Notes: generated from the letters alone by a model not told the origin. 50,747 nt of DNA from an uncultured Christensenella sp. (GCA_910587015.1 CAJUME010000006.1:1-50747), one strand, 5' to 3'. Positions 8,359 to 17,452 are shown, numbered from the stretch's first letter. Numbers and translations: made by a program.

Positions 8359-9638
8359 TAAAACTGTTAAAAAGGTTTAAGCTTGCTTTTGTTATGCTCG
8401 CCGTTGCGGCGGGCGTATTTTGTTTTTTATGCGGCTTTTCATACGATAAAAAAATTCCAAAAAACGTTACGGTGAACGGCATGTCGGTCGGCGGGCTTAG
8501 TATTGCGGACGCGGCGGGCAGACTGCGTGCCGAAATCGAGGAGAATTTAAAGGATAAGTCGCTGGAAATCTGCGCGGGGGATAAGGTCTATAAATATACC
8601 TATCCCGAAATTTACTATCGCGACAATCTTTTCCGCATTCTCAAAAACGCAAGAAAGGGCACAAGCTATACTGCGGAAACAAGCTACTATCTTTGCGGAG
8701 CAGAAGAAATTGCCCAAGGCATATGCCTTGCCGAACAGCTTCGGATGACAGAGCCTTACGCAAAATTTTCCTCCTACGGCAAGCCCTTTGAATATTGCGA
8801 GGGCAACGACGGACGGCGCGGCGATGCAAGCGCGCTTGTAAAGGATATAAACAATTCGCTTAACGGCGGGTTTGAGAGGGTAAACGTCAAATTTACCCGC
8901 GTGCCGCGCACCAAAACAATCGAGGACGTCAAGTCCGTAACAAGGCTTTTAAGCAGCTTTACAACCCGTTTCGACGGCGGAAATTTAAACCGCGTAAGCA
9001 ACATAAGGCTTGCGGCTTCAAAAATAAACGGAACTGTTTTAGATGGCGGAAAAACTCTTTCGTTCAATGATATTGTGGGGGCAAGGGTAAAGGAAAGGGG
9101 CTTTCTTACGGCTAAAATAATAGAAAACGGCGAGTTTACCGAGGGGGTCGGCGGCGGAGTTTGTCAGGTTTCCACAACGCTGTATAACGCCGCGCTTTTA
9201 AGCGGGCTTAAAATAGAGGAATTCCACCCTCACACGCTTGCGGTCGGGTATGTGCCGCCCTCGCGCGATGCCATGGTCAGCGGTAAGGCGTTCGATTTAA
9301 AAATTAAAAACAACGGCAAAACTCCAATATATATACGTGCCAATACCACAAACGGAAGCGTCACCTTCGATATTTACGGTAAAAGCGACGGCGCAAAATA
9401 TTCGCTTAAATCGTCCGTCAAGGGCAATATCCCCGCCCCCGAGGAGGCGACAGACGACCCCGACAAGGCGCGTGCCGGCAAGGACGGGCTTTTAAGCGAG
9501 GGCTATCTTGAAATTATGCGCGCGGGCGTAACAAAAAGCGTGCTTTTGCGCAAGGACAAATACAAGCCCGTAAAGCGGATTACCTACGAGGCAAAGCCCG
9601 AGGACAACGCGGAGGAAAATTCCGAAGAAGAGAGCTGA
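8355..9638 (+). CDS. VanW-family exported protein
   Basis: A membrane-anchored protein of 427 residues. An N-terminal transmembrane segment (about 10-29) is followed by a putative peptidoglycan-binding region (about 35-160) and a VanW domain with the hallmark VGGGVCQVSTTLYNAAL and a downstream HPHTLAVGYVPP. The acidic, Glu-rich C-terminus is probably disordered. VanW proteins were named for vancomycin-resistance clusters, but most, like this one, sit outside them. The biochemical role is unknown and probably concerns the cell wall. The TTG start overlaps the preceding stop. No van genes are nearby, so resistance should not be inferred. Confidence 0.85.
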   Translation: MIKLLKRFKLAFVMLAVAAGVFCFLCGFSYDKKIPKNVTVNGMSVGGLSIADAAGRLRAEIEENLKDKSLEICAGDKVYKYTYPEIYYRDNLFRILKNARKGTSYTAETSYYLCGAEEIAQGICLAEQLRMTEPYAKFSSYGKPFEYCEGNDGRRGDASALVKDINNSLNGGFERVNVKFTRVPRTKTIEDVKSVTRLLSSFTTRFDGGNLNRVSNIRLAASKINGTVLDGGKTLSFNDIVGARVKERGFLTAKIIENGEFTEGVGGGVCQVSTTLYNAALLSGLKIEEFHPHTLAVGYVPPSRDAMVSGKAFDLKIKNNGKTPIYIRANTTNGSVTFDIYGKSDGAKYSLKSSVKGNIPAPEEATDDPDKARAGKDGLLSEGYLEIMRAGVTKSVLLRKDKYKPVKRITYEAKPEDNAEENSEEES

Positions 9639-9702
9639 TAAACGGGCTTTGGGCAAAATGCGGTGCAAATAAAAAAACAGACCTCAAATTATTGTGTTTT
9701 TA

Positions 9703-9788
9703 AAGCCTTTATGATAAAATAGAAATGTTAAGGAATTAAAACAGTCCTTGCCGTTTATGATAAAATCATAAAGGCTTGAATTTTTTTG
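9703..9788 (+). promoter_or_regulatory. plsX leader with competing inverted repeats
   Basis: A 13-bp inverted repeat (AAGCCTTTATGAT at 9703-9715, complement at 9765-9777) is followed by a T7 tract (9781-9787). TTTATGATAAAAT occurs twice in direct orientation (9708-9720 and 9754-9766). The second copy can instead form a local hairpin with the same right arm (9754-9761 with 9765-9772). The two folds exclude each other, as in an attenuator. The 19-bp palindrome could also be a repressor operator for lipid synthesis. Both ideas are inference. Confidence 0.5.
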
Positions 9789-9804
9789 TTTTATCAGGAA
9801 GTAT

Positions 9805-10839
9805 ATGATTAAGATTTTGGTTGACGCAATGGGCGGCGACAACGCCCCCGCGGCGATAGTGCAGGGCGCGGCTTTGGCTATTGAAAGGGACAGCGACCTG
9901 CATATTGTTTTTACGGGCAGACAGCAGGAAATTCAGGCAGAGCTGGATAAGCTTAAATTCGATAAATCCCGCGTTGAAATAGTCGATTGCGCGGACGTGA
10001 TAGGTATGAACGATAACCCCGTAGAGGCAGTCCGCCGTAGCGACAGTTCTATGATGAAGGCGTTTGCAATGCTGAGAAAGAACGAGGATATATGCGCGTT
10101 TGTAACTGCCGGCTCCACGGGCGCGGCGATTGCGGGCGGGCAGATACTTTTGGGCAGAATACGCGGTGTAAAGCGCGCGGCTCTGTGCCCCGCAATACCC
10201 AATTCCCGCGGCGGCGTAACCTTGCTGTGCGATTGCGGCGCCAATACCGAATGCAAGCCGGTAATGCTTTGCCAGTTCGCATTGCTTGCCTCTGCATATG
10301 CCAAGGTCGGCTTCGGAATGCAAAACCCAAAGGTCGGGCTGTTGAACAACGGCACGGAGGAGCATAAGGGAGATTTGCTCCGTCAGGAAACGTACAAATA
10401 TCTGTCGCAGATGGAAGGCATCAATTTTGTCGGCAATATCGAAGGCAGGGACATAATGGTCGGCGATTGCGATGTTGCCGTTGCAGACGGTTATACGGGC
10501 AATATCGCGCTTAAATCAATCGAGGGCTGCGGCAAGCTTGTCCTCGGGGTTATGAAGAAGGAATTTTCCGCAACACTGCGCTCTAAAATCGGCTATCTGT
10601 TTTTGAAGAAGGCAATTAAAAATATGCGCGGTCAGCTCGACTTCGAAAAGGTCGGCGGCGCGCTTCTGCTCGGACTTAAAAAGGTAGTCGTCAAAAGCCA
10701 CGGCTCGTCAAAGCCGCAGACAATTGCGGCGGCAATAGCCAACGCGGCGCATATTTACCGCGGCGGACTTGTGCCAGCAGTCGAAAAATCGCTTGAAAGC
10801 GTCAACCTCAATTCGATTGTAACGGAGAGCGGGGAATGA
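9805..10839 (+). CDS. plsX: Phosphate acyltransferase PlsX
   Basis: Converts acyl-ACP to acyl-phosphate, the donor for PlsY in phosphatidic acid synthesis. The 344 residues start with IKILVDAMGGDNAP, the family's opening, and contain the STGAAIAGG and DGYTGNIALKSIEG segments. An AGGAAG lies before the ATG at 9805. The gene sits at the head of plsX-rnc-smc-ftsY; the fab genes and acpP that often lie between plsX and rnc in Firmicutes are missing here. Its stop overlaps the rnc start by four bases. Confidence 0.96.
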   Translation: MIKILVDAMGGDNAPAAIVQGAALAIERDSDLHIVFTGRQQEIQAELDKLKFDKSRVEIVDCADVIGMNDNPVEAVRRSDSSMMKAFAMLRKNEDICAFVTAGSTGAAIAGGQILLGRIRGVKRAALCPAIPNSRGGVTLLCDCGANTECKPVMLCQFALLASAYAKVGFGMQNPKVGLLNNGTEEHKGDLLRQETYKYLSQMEGINFVGNIEGRDIMVGDCDVAVADGYTGNIALKSIEGCGKLVLGVMKKEFSATLRSKIGYLFLKKAIKNMRGQLDFEKVGGALLLGLKKVVVKSHGSSKPQTIAAAIANAAHIYRGGLVPAVEKSLESVNLNSIVTESGE

Positions 10840-11468
10840 GCTTAGCGGAAACCGAACGCCGTCTGGGATACGCCTTCAAAAACAAAAGACTTTTGGAGCG
10901 CGCGCTTACACTGCCCTCTGCGGACAAGTCGGAAAACAACCAGACGCTTGAATTTTTCGGGGATGCGATACTCGAATTTCTCGTATCGGAAAAAATTTAC
11001 GACGAAAATTCAAGCGAGGGCAGCCTTACCGAAAGGCGTAAGCTGATAGTCGCCGACAGCGCGCTTGCTCCCGTTTCCGTAGGGCTCGGGCTGGACAAGG
11101 CGCTTATCCGCAGTCCGTACGACAGTCACAACAAAAAAGCCGTGCCGTCCGTGTACGAGGCGGTGGTTGCGGCAATTTATCTTGACGGTGGAATAGACGC
11201 GGCGCGTAAATTCGTGTTTTCCACGCTCGATTTTTCGCCAAAATCGCAGACGGAAAATTACAAAGGGCAATTGCAGGAATTTTTGCAGTCCCGCGGGGAA
11301 AGCTGTCCGAAATATGCGTGCAAGGATACGGGCACGCAACAAAAGCATATTTACGTTGCCACCGTTACGGTTTCTGGCAGAAGCTTCGAAGGCGTTGCAG
11401 AGGTAAAGCAGCAGGCGGAGCAAGCCGCCGCAAGGTCTGCAATGGAATATTTGAAAAGCTTGCAATAA
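10836..11468 (+). CDS. rnc: Ribonuclease III
   Basis: Double-strand-specific endoribonuclease of 210 residues that matures rRNA and some mRNAs. The catalytic domain has the signature TLEFFGDAILE (Glu39 and Asp43 being metal ligands) and YEAVVAAIYLDGG (Glu108). The C-terminal dsRNA-binding domain runs from about residue 143 to the end. The position three residues before Glu108, usually an aspartate (Asp114 in Escherichia coli), is Ser105 here. The other three acidic ligands are present, and the bases at 11148-11150 read TCC. The gene is coupled to plsX through an ATGA overlap. Confidence 0.94.
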   Translation: MSLAETERRLGYAFKNKRLLERALTLPSADKSENNQTLEFFGDAILEFLVSEKIYDENSSEGSLTERRKLIVADSALAPVSVGLGLDKALIRSPYDSHNKKAVPSVYEAVVAAIYLDGGIDAARKFVFSTLDFSPKSQTENYKGQLQEFLQSRGESCPKYACKDTGTQQKHIYVATVTVSGRSFEGVAEVKQQAEQAAARSAMEYLKSLQ

Positions 11469-11492
11469 TTTAACGTTTTTAATGAACTAACG

Positions 11493-11516
11493 GCGGTTAA
11501 AACCGCGCTTTTTGCT
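11493..11516 (+). terminator. Weak hairpin with T-run between rnc and smc
   Basis: GCGGTT (11493-11498) and AACCGC (11501-11506) form a short stem followed by GCTTTTTGC. It is likely to be a leaky terminator at best, since smc follows within 30 bases. Confidence 0.35.
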
Positions 11517-11535
11517 TAAAACAGGAAATTTTTCT

Positions 11536-14500
11536 ATGGTTACATTCAAAAGTATACAGCTTGTCGGTTTTAAATCCTTTGCGGATAAAACCACTATAAC
11601 GCTCGGCGAGGGCGTAACATGTATTGTCGGGCCCAACGGCTGCGGCAAAAGCAACGTTGCGGACGCTATCCGCTGGGTTCTCGGCGAGCAGTCGGCTAAA
11701 ATGATGCGCGGCTCGCAAATGCTCGACGTCATTTTCAGCGGCACCGACAAAAGAAGGCAGATGTCCTTTTGCGAGGTCACGCTTACCTTCGACAACACCA
11801 ACCGCGTCTTTGACATTGACTGCGACGAGGTGGAAATGACAAGACGGCTTTACCGCAACGGCGAAAGCGAGTATCAGCTTAACCGCCAGCCCTCGCGTAT
11901 GAAAATCCTTACGGGACTTTTGCACGGCGCGGGCGCGGCAAAGGAAGGCTATTCGATTATCGGTCAGGGCAGAATCGACCAGATTATGAACGCCAAGCCG
12001 GAGGACAGACGCTCTATTTTCGAGGAGGCCACGGGTATAGTCGTATTCAAGGACAGAAAGGCGGACGCGGAAAGAAAAATGAACGCCGCCCGCGACAATC
12101 TGTTTGTGTTTGCACAGCGCATGCAGGAGGTAGAGCGTCAGCTTTCCCCCTTGAAAAAGGCGGCGGAAAACGCGCTTAAGCACCGCGAGATTTACGCCGA
12201 ACAGCGTCTGAACGAAACCAACCTCTACATATTCCGCCACGACGGCGCCGAGGGCGAAAAACAAAAAATCAACGACAAAAAAGCAAAGATAGACAAGCGC
12301 ATTGCCGAGCTGGAAAAGCTTATGGAGCAGCTTGTAAACGAATACAAAACCTGCCGCACGGGTCTTGACGAGGCGGACGTAACCTTACAGGATTTAAACG
12401 ACCGCATACGCCGCTTCGAGGTAGGCATAGCCAACAAAAGCGGAGAATCCAAGCTGTACAGCCAGCGCGCGCAGTCTGCGCTGGACAAGCTTGAAGCGGC
12501 GCGGAACGAGCTTAAATATTCCGCACAGCGCATTGACGAGATTGACCGCGATGTAAGACGGATAGAATCGCTTTCGGGCATAAACACCAAAAGGATAACT
12601 GAAGCAAGGGAAAATTCCGAAACGCTTCGCACGGAAATTGCAGAGCTGTCCAAAAAAATATCCGATTACGAGTATATGACGGGGGAGCACCGCAAAAAGG
12701 TGCTTGACGCGTTTAAAGACCTTTCTGAAATGCGCCAGAATATGGGCTCGCTTTCCGCACAAAAACAGCTGTTAGGCGAGCGCCTTGCGCAGATTGAAGA
12801 GGATATGGGGCGTATCCGTACCCGCCGCGATGAAAGCAAAAGCGCTTACGAGCAATGTATAGAGCGTGGAAACGCGCTTGCGGATATGCTCGGCAACGAG
12901 GACGGCTTACTTGCCGCCGCAGAGGAGAAGGTAAAAAAGAGCGAGGAAAAAATCCGCTTTTTAATCAATCAGATTTACGATACTCAGGCGCAGATAACAA
13001 GCATAGGGGAAAGCCTTGCAACCTACCGCGCCATAAGAGAGCGGTTCGAGGGCTACGGCTATTCCGTCAAAAATTTAATGAGTCGCGCCTCGCAGGATTT
13101 GACTTTGTCTGCAAAGATAAAGGGACTTATAGCAGACGTTATTTCGTGCGATAAGGAGTACGAGGTAGCTATCGAAACCGCCTTCGGCGGGGCAATGCAG
13201 AATATTATCACGGGCACCCGCGACGACGCGAGAGAGCTGATAGAATTTTTAAAGCGCAACCGCATGGGTCAGGTTACGTTTTTGCCCATCGAAGCGCTTA
13301 AGCCCCGCTATGAAAACGAGCAGATTAAAATTGCCGTGCGCGACAAGGGCGCTTTGGGCTTTGCAATCGACCTTGTCAAATTCGACAGGCAGTACGAAAA
13401 CGTAATTCACAATCTTTTGGGCAATACTCTGATTGTGGACAATATTCAGAATGCAACGCAAATAGCCCGCCGTTATCCCCGCGCCTTTAAAATTGTTACG
13501 CTCGAAGGCGATGTAATCGCAACAAGCGGCTCTATGACGGGAGGCAGCAAGCGCGAGTCTGCGGGTAATTTGCTTGCCAACGAAAGAAGAATTAAAGAGC
13601 TTGAAGAAGGGTTAGAGGCTAAAAAGCTGTTTTTGCACCGCGCCGATGGCAGGCGTGCCGAGCTGGACGCGGCAAAGGCAGAAGCCGACGGCGAGCTTGC
13701 CGTGCTCAACAAAAAGTTGCAGGACGCAAGGTTAGAGCTTGCTTCCATAACCGAAAAGCAGACGGCGCTGTTGCAGGCGGTCACCTCGGCGGAAAGCGAG
13801 TATGCGGCGTACGGTCAGTCGGTTTCTGCCATACGCGAACGCTTAAAGGGGCTTGACAGCGAATACACGGGCGTATCCGCGGGCGCAAGCGAGCTTACCT
13901 CGCAGTCGGACGCCGTTTCCTCGCAAATGGACGATATGAGCGCGGAATTCGACAAGCTGACGGAGGAGCGCAACGCAAAGACCGAAAGAATGAACGGTAT
14001 GCTGGTTGATATTGCCTCGCTTGAAAGCGCGGTATCGGCAAGCCGTGAAAATATAGAAAGGTTACAGCGCGAAAAAGCGGGACTTTTGGACAAGATTGAA
14101 AGGACAAACGCAACAATTCCCGCAATTCAGCGCGAGATTGACGAGTTCAAGGCTCAGGCAGAGCGCACCGCGCTCACCGAGGAGGAACAAGCGGTAGTTA
14201 ACGATTTGCGCCGCCAGATAGGCGGTGTAACCGCGTCTAAAAACACCCTTAACGAGCGCATTAAGCAAATCGACCTTGAAAGGTACAACAGCGCGGAGGA
14301 GCGCGAGCAGCTTATAACCAAAACGCACAACCTCGATTTGGCGCTTGCCAAAATAGACAGCGATTTGGAGGGCTTGCGCCAGAGGATAGAGGACGAGTAC
14401 CAGCTTGATTACGAGGGCTGTCTGCAATATAAAACAGATGACTTCGACCCCGCTCTTGCGCCCGCTAATATTGCAAACTGTAAGCGCAAAATTTCTGTAA

Positions 14501-15135
14501 TCGGCGCGGTCAACCCCAACGCGGTAGAGGAATATGACGAGGTCAGCTCGCGTTACGAAAAAATGTGCGCCGATAAAGAGGATATGGAAAAGGGCCTTGC
14601 CGACCTTACCGCCGCGCTTGACGATATCCGCGCGGAAATGCAGAAGATTTTCGATGATGGCTTCAACCTTATAAACGAAAACTTCAAGCGCACCTTTAAG
14701 GAGCTTTTCGGCGGCGGCAGAGCTGAATTACAGCTCGACTACACCGACTGCGACGACCCCCTTAACGCGGGCGTGGAAATTATAGCCTGCCCCCCCGGTA
14801 AAAAGCTTACCAAAATTTCGCTGTTGTCGGGCGGCGAGCGCGCGCTGACGGCGATTGCAATTCTGTTTGCAATTATAGATATGCGCCCCATGCCGTTCTG
14901 CGTGCTTGACGAAATCGAAGCGGCGCTGGACGAGGCGAACGTTGCAAGATACGCAAAGTATTTAAAGAAATTCGCTCAGGATACGCAGTTTATAGTTATA
15001 ACCCACCGCAAGCCCACTATGGAAAATGCAGATATACTTTTCGGCGTTACTATGGAGGAGAAGGGCGTTTCCAAGGTGGTTTCGGTCAAGCTTTCCGAGG
15101 TTGCGGAGCGCCTCGGCGGTGATACCATACAGTAA
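11536..15135 (+). CDS. smc: Chromosome segregation protein SMC
   Basis: Structural maintenance of chromosomes ATPase that forms a ring with ScpA and ScpB to organise replicated DNA. The 1,199 residues follow the family plan: N-terminal head with Walker A GPNGCGKSN (32-40), a long coiled coil, a hinge around residues 505-680 (GLIADVISCDKEYEVAIE...), the returning coil, and a C-terminal head with the LLSGGERALTAIAILF signature and FCVLDEIEAALDEANV Walker B. I chose the ATG at 11536, preceded by AGGAAA. An in-frame TTG eight codons upstream is open but lies next to the hairpin and adds no family sequence. Confidence 0.97.
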   Translation: MVTFKSIQLVGFKSFADKTTITLGEGVTCIVGPNGCGKSNVADAIRWVLGEQSAKMMRGSQMLDVIFSGTDKRRQMSFCEVTLTFDNTNRVFDIDCDEVEMTRRLYRNGESEYQLNRQPSRMKILTGLLHGAGAAKEGYSIIGQGRIDQIMNAKPEDRRSIFEEATGIVVFKDRKADAERKMNAARDNLFVFAQRMQEVERQLSPLKKAAENALKHREIYAEQRLNETNLYIFRHDGAEGEKQKINDKKAKIDKRIAELEKLMEQLVNEYKTCRTGLDEADVTLQDLNDRIRRFEVGIANKSGESKLYSQRAQSALDKLEAARNELKYSAQRIDEIDRDVRRIESLSGINTKRITEARENSETLRTEIAELSKKISDYEYMTGEHRKKVLDAFKDLSEMRQNMGSLSAQKQLLGERLAQIEEDMGRIRTRRDESKSAYEQCIERGNALADMLGNEDGLLAAAEEKVKKSEEKIRFLINQIYDTQAQITSIGESLATYRAIRERFEGYGYSVKNLMSRASQDLTLSAKIKGLIADVISCDKEYEVAIETAFGGAMQNIITGTRDDARELIEFLKRNRMGQVTFLPIEALKPRYENEQIKIAVRDKGALGFAIDLVKFDRQYENVIHNLLGNTLIVDNIQNATQIARRYPRAFKIVTLEGDVIATSGSMTGGSKRESAGNLLANERRIKELEEGLEAKKLFLHRADGRRAELDAAKAEADGELAVLNKKLQDARLELASITEKQTALLQAVTSAESEYAAYGQSVSAIRERLKGLDSEYTGVSAGASELTSQSDAVSSQMDDMSAEFDKLTEERNAKTERMNGMLVDIASLESAVSASRENIERLQREKAGLLDKIERTNATIPAIQREIDEFKAQAERTALTEEEQAVVNDLRRQIGGVTASKNTLNERIKQIDLERYNSAEEREQLITKTHNLDLALAKIDSDLEGLRQRIEDEYQLDYEGCLQYKTDDFDPALAPANIANCKRKISVIGAVNPNAVEEYDEVSSRYEKMCADKEDMEKGLADLTAALDDIRAEMQKIFDDGFNLINENFKRTFKELFGGGRAELQLDYTDCDDPLNAGVEIIACPPGKKLTKISLLSGGERALTAIAILFAIIDMRPMPFCVLDEIEAALDEANVARYAKYLKKFAQDTQFIVITHRKPTMENADILFGVTMEEKGVSKVVSVKLSEVAERLGGDTIQ

Positions 15136-15147
15136 TAAGGTTTTTCT

Positions 15148-16044
15148 ATGGGATTATTTTCTAAATTAAAAAACGCATTAAAAAAGACGAGGGATAACCT
15201 CTCGTCCGCGCTTTCAAATCTGTTTTCAAAAAACAAAATAGGCAACGAGTTCTACGAGGAGCTTGAAGAAATTTTAATAGGCGCGGATATTTCCGTAACC
15301 ACCGCAGAGGAAATCGTTGACGAAATCCGTGCGGAGGCAAAGCAGGAAAAGCTGCGCGACAAGCAGTTTATAACCGATTTGTTGAAGGACGTTCTTGAAG
15401 AAAAGCTGACCGAGGCGGAAATTCCGCAGATAGAATATCCCGCCGTAATTATGCTTGTGGGTGTTAACGGCGTGGGCAAAACAACCACCGTCGGCAAGCT
15501 TGCAAGCTACTTTTTAAGGCAGGGCAAAACTGTCACTGTGGCGGCGGCGGATACCTTCCGCGCGGCGGCGGCAGACCAGCTTACCGTCTGGGCGGAAAGG
15601 GCAAAGGTGCGCATAGTCAAGCACGAGGAGGGCAGCGACCCCTCCGCGGTTGTTTTCGACGCGCTGACCTCGGCAAAGGCAAAGGGCACGGACGTTGTAA
15701 TTATAGACACTGCGGGCAGACTTCACGTTAAGGCTCATCTTATGGAAGAGCTTAAAAAGATGTCGCGCGTGGTTGAAAGGGAGTGCCCCGATGCAAGCTT
15801 TTATAAATTTCTTATTCTGGACGCAACTACGGGAAACAACGCCATATCTCAGGCGGAAATTTTTGACGAGGCAGTGGAGCTTGACGGAATTGTGTTAACC
15901 AAGCTCGACAGCTCGGCAAAGGGCGGGTTTGTAATTTCGCTTTGCGGCGAGCTGAAAGTCCCCGTAATGTTTACTGGCGTGGGCGAAAAAATGGAGGATT
16001 TGGAGCCGTTCGATGCAGAAGAATTCATTGACGGTATACTTTAA
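15148..16044 (+). CDS. ftsY: Signal recognition particle receptor FtsY
   Basis: Membrane-associated SRP GTPase that docks ribosome-nascent chain complexes to the translocon. The 298-residue protein has an NG domain: helical N region (about 1-95), P-loop GVNGVGKTT (105-113), DTFRAAAADQL (135-145), DTAGRL (187-192) and TKLDSSAKGG near residue 250. It lacks the long acidic A domain of enterobacterial FtsY, as is usual in Firmicutes. It begins 12 bases after the smc stop, so it is probably cotranscribed. Confidence 0.97.
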   Translation: MGLFSKLKNALKKTRDNLSSALSNLFSKNKIGNEFYEELEEILIGADISVTTAEEIVDEIRAEAKQEKLRDKQFITDLLKDVLEEKLTEAEIPQIEYPAVIMLVGVNGVGKTTTVGKLASYFLRQGKTVTVAAADTFRAAAADQLTVWAERAKVRIVKHEEGSDPSAVVFDALTSAKAKGTDVVIIDTAGRLHVKAHLMEELKKMSRVVERECPDASFYKFLILDATTGNNAISQAEIFDEAVELDGIVLTKLDSSAKGGFVISLCGELKVPVMFTGVGEKMEDLEPFDAEEFIDGIL

Positions 16045-16089
16045 GTAAAGCATTGTAAACTTCAATATATTGCGGGGGCAATAATAACT

Positions 16090-16632
16090 TTGAACAAAGA
16101 AAAAAGAAAGCTTTTACTTGTGCTTTCGGCGATAGTTTTTGTAATATCGCTGTTTATCGCGGCTTACGGTTTTAGCGGGGCGGAATATTATTCCGATATA
16201 AAAAATCTTGTTAAAAACGGTGAAAAAGTAGAAGGGATTTATACGGGGTGCCGTATAGAAACCCCGATAAGACCGCCCTATCAGTACGAGTTTTATTACC
16301 TGAAAATAGAGTACGAAACTCCCGAAAAAACATACTCTTTCGAATACAGATATTCCCGCAAACAAGGCGATTACGAATTTTTGGAATGGTGCAGGGCACA
16401 GACGGGGAAAACCGAGCAAATGCTTTTAAACGGCGCGTACTTTATGCCAGCAGACTATGCTCCAAGCATTTATGACGGAGCAAAAAACCGTGTTTTTATT
16501 GCGGGAAGCATAGGCGGAGCGGTTGCGCTTGGTTCGATTATATTATGGGATATAGCGTTCTTCAAAAAGGAAAAAACGCAAGCGGCGCCTTATCTGACAA
16601 ACAATTATAAGACGGGCGGCGCAAAAAAATGA
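16090..16632 (+). CDS. Two-pass membrane protein of unknown function (DUF3592-like layout)
   Basis: The 180 residues have one transmembrane helix near the N-terminus (about 8-28), an extracytoplasmic beta-rich segment of ~100 residues, and a second helix near 135-155. This TM-linker-TM layout resembles DUF3592 proteins, which have no settled function. The linker shares VEGIY and EWCRAQTGK with VDGII and QWCAEQEGK of the next gene, so the two look like diverged copies. The start is a TTG after a weak GGGGGC. The stop overlaps the next gene's ATG (ATGA). Confidence 0.65.
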   Translation: MNKEKRKLLLVLSAIVFVISLFIAAYGFSGAEYYSDIKNLVKNGEKVEGIYTGCRIETPIRPPYQYEFYYLKIEYETPEKTYSFEYRYSRKQGDYEFLEWCRAQTGKTEQMLLNGAYFMPADYAPSIYDGAKNRVFIAGSIGGAVALGSIILWDIAFFKKEKTQAAPYLTNNYKTGGAKK

Positions 16633-17117
16633 CGGAAAAGCCTAAGAAAGATAAAACTTATATCGTGTACGCGCTTATCGCTATGGCGTTTTCGGGTGTG
16701 GCGTTTTTCGGGCTTGTTTTTGTCTGCGAATACAAAGCAAACTTCGAATTTGAAAAATACGGAACGCAGGTTGACGGAATTATAAAGGATTATTATTTTC
16801 GCAACGGCGCGAGGGAGTACGTCTTCGTTTACGAATATAAAACTGCGGAAACGGCTTACCGCTGTATAAAAGCGTTTGAAAATGTAAAAACGAAAGCCGA
16901 ATGTGAGCAGTGGTGCGCAGAGCAAGAAGGAAAAGCAGAAAAGCTTGTAATTTATAAAAAAAGCTGTATGCGCTATGCCGATTTGCAGGATAAAAATTAT
17001 GTAACCGCCTTTTACTGCGCTTGCGCGGCTTTGGCAACGGGCGCGGCGGGCGCGGCGGTTTTCTGCGCGCTTACGGTTAAAAGCGCAGTTTTCGGTGCAA
17101 ACCGGTTCAAAAAATAG
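16629..17117 (+). CDS. Two-pass membrane protein, relative of the upstream gene
   Basis: 162 residues: a transmembrane helix at about 10-32, an extracytoplasmic linker with two Cys in a CEQWC motif, and a second helix near 125-150. The position of the helices and the shared linker motifs suggest it arose by duplication with its neighbour and that the pair works together, perhaps as a hetero-oligomer (inference). It is coupled by a four-base overlap and followed by a strong terminator. The function is unknown. Confidence 0.65.
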   Translation: MTEKPKKDKTYIVYALIAMAFSGVAFFGLVFVCEYKANFEFEKYGTQVDGIIKDYYFRNGAREYVFVYEYKTAETAYRCIKAFENVKTKAECEQWCAEQEGKAEKLVIYKKSCMRYADLQDKNYVTAFYCACAALATGAAGAAVFCALTVKSAVFGANRFKK

Positions 17118-17133
17118 ACGTTTAAAATAAAAA

Positions 17134-17172
17134 GCGGCGCGGAAGCATTTAATGCTTCCGCGCCGCCCTTTT
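17134..17172. terminator. Bidirectional intrinsic terminator
   Basis: GC-rich stem (GCGGCGCGGAAGCAT at 17134-17148, with its complement ending at 17166) and a tiny TTA-type loop, followed on the plus strand by CCTTTT. It separates the rightward housekeeping block from the leftward rubrerythrin pair. Confidence 0.88.
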
Positions 17173-17241
17173 GCGATTAAGTCGGAATTTACATAGCATA
17201 AGGGCAATTGCCCCCATAATATGCCTTATTCAAGCGTAAAT

Positions 17242-17452
17242 TTATAAATCGTCTACGTCCTGTACGGGCATACCGCCGTCTATCGGCGTGCCTGTGTAGC
17301 TTCCGTTGGGGTCAAAGCTGTCCCTGAACTTATTTGCAGTTCTTCGTGTTCTTTTTGCCACAACCCTTACCGCCGCAGTTCTTTACGTTCTTGCTGTCGC
17401 TCTGAGTGTTTCTTGCAGTGTTCTTTTCAGTGTTTTCGTTGGTCTTTCTCAT
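17242..17452 (-). CDS. Small Asn/Lys/Cys-rich protein with an internal frame change
   Basis: An ATG at 17452 overlaps the rubrerythrin stop (ATGA) and has a perfect AAGGAG five bases ahead. It opens a 40-codon frame, very rich in Lys, Asn and Thr with three Cys, ending in a TAA at 17330-17332. The +1 frame then continues without a break through KFRDSFDPNGSYTG and ends with PVQDVDDL at a TAA (17242-17244). From memory, a C-terminus of this type (DPxGSYTG...PVQDxDDL) is typical of tiny Clostridia proteins with Asn/Lys-rich heads, so the two parts look like one ~70-residue gene split by one extra base in ...TGC AAA TAA G. A sequencing indel, a real mutation or a programmed +1 shift at the stop are all possible. 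The function is unknown. Confidence 0.6.

Noticed and set aside
8355..9638. Vancomycin resistance determinant
   Set aside because: A VanW domain alone, without vanHAX or a vanRS pair, is common in susceptible Clostridia.
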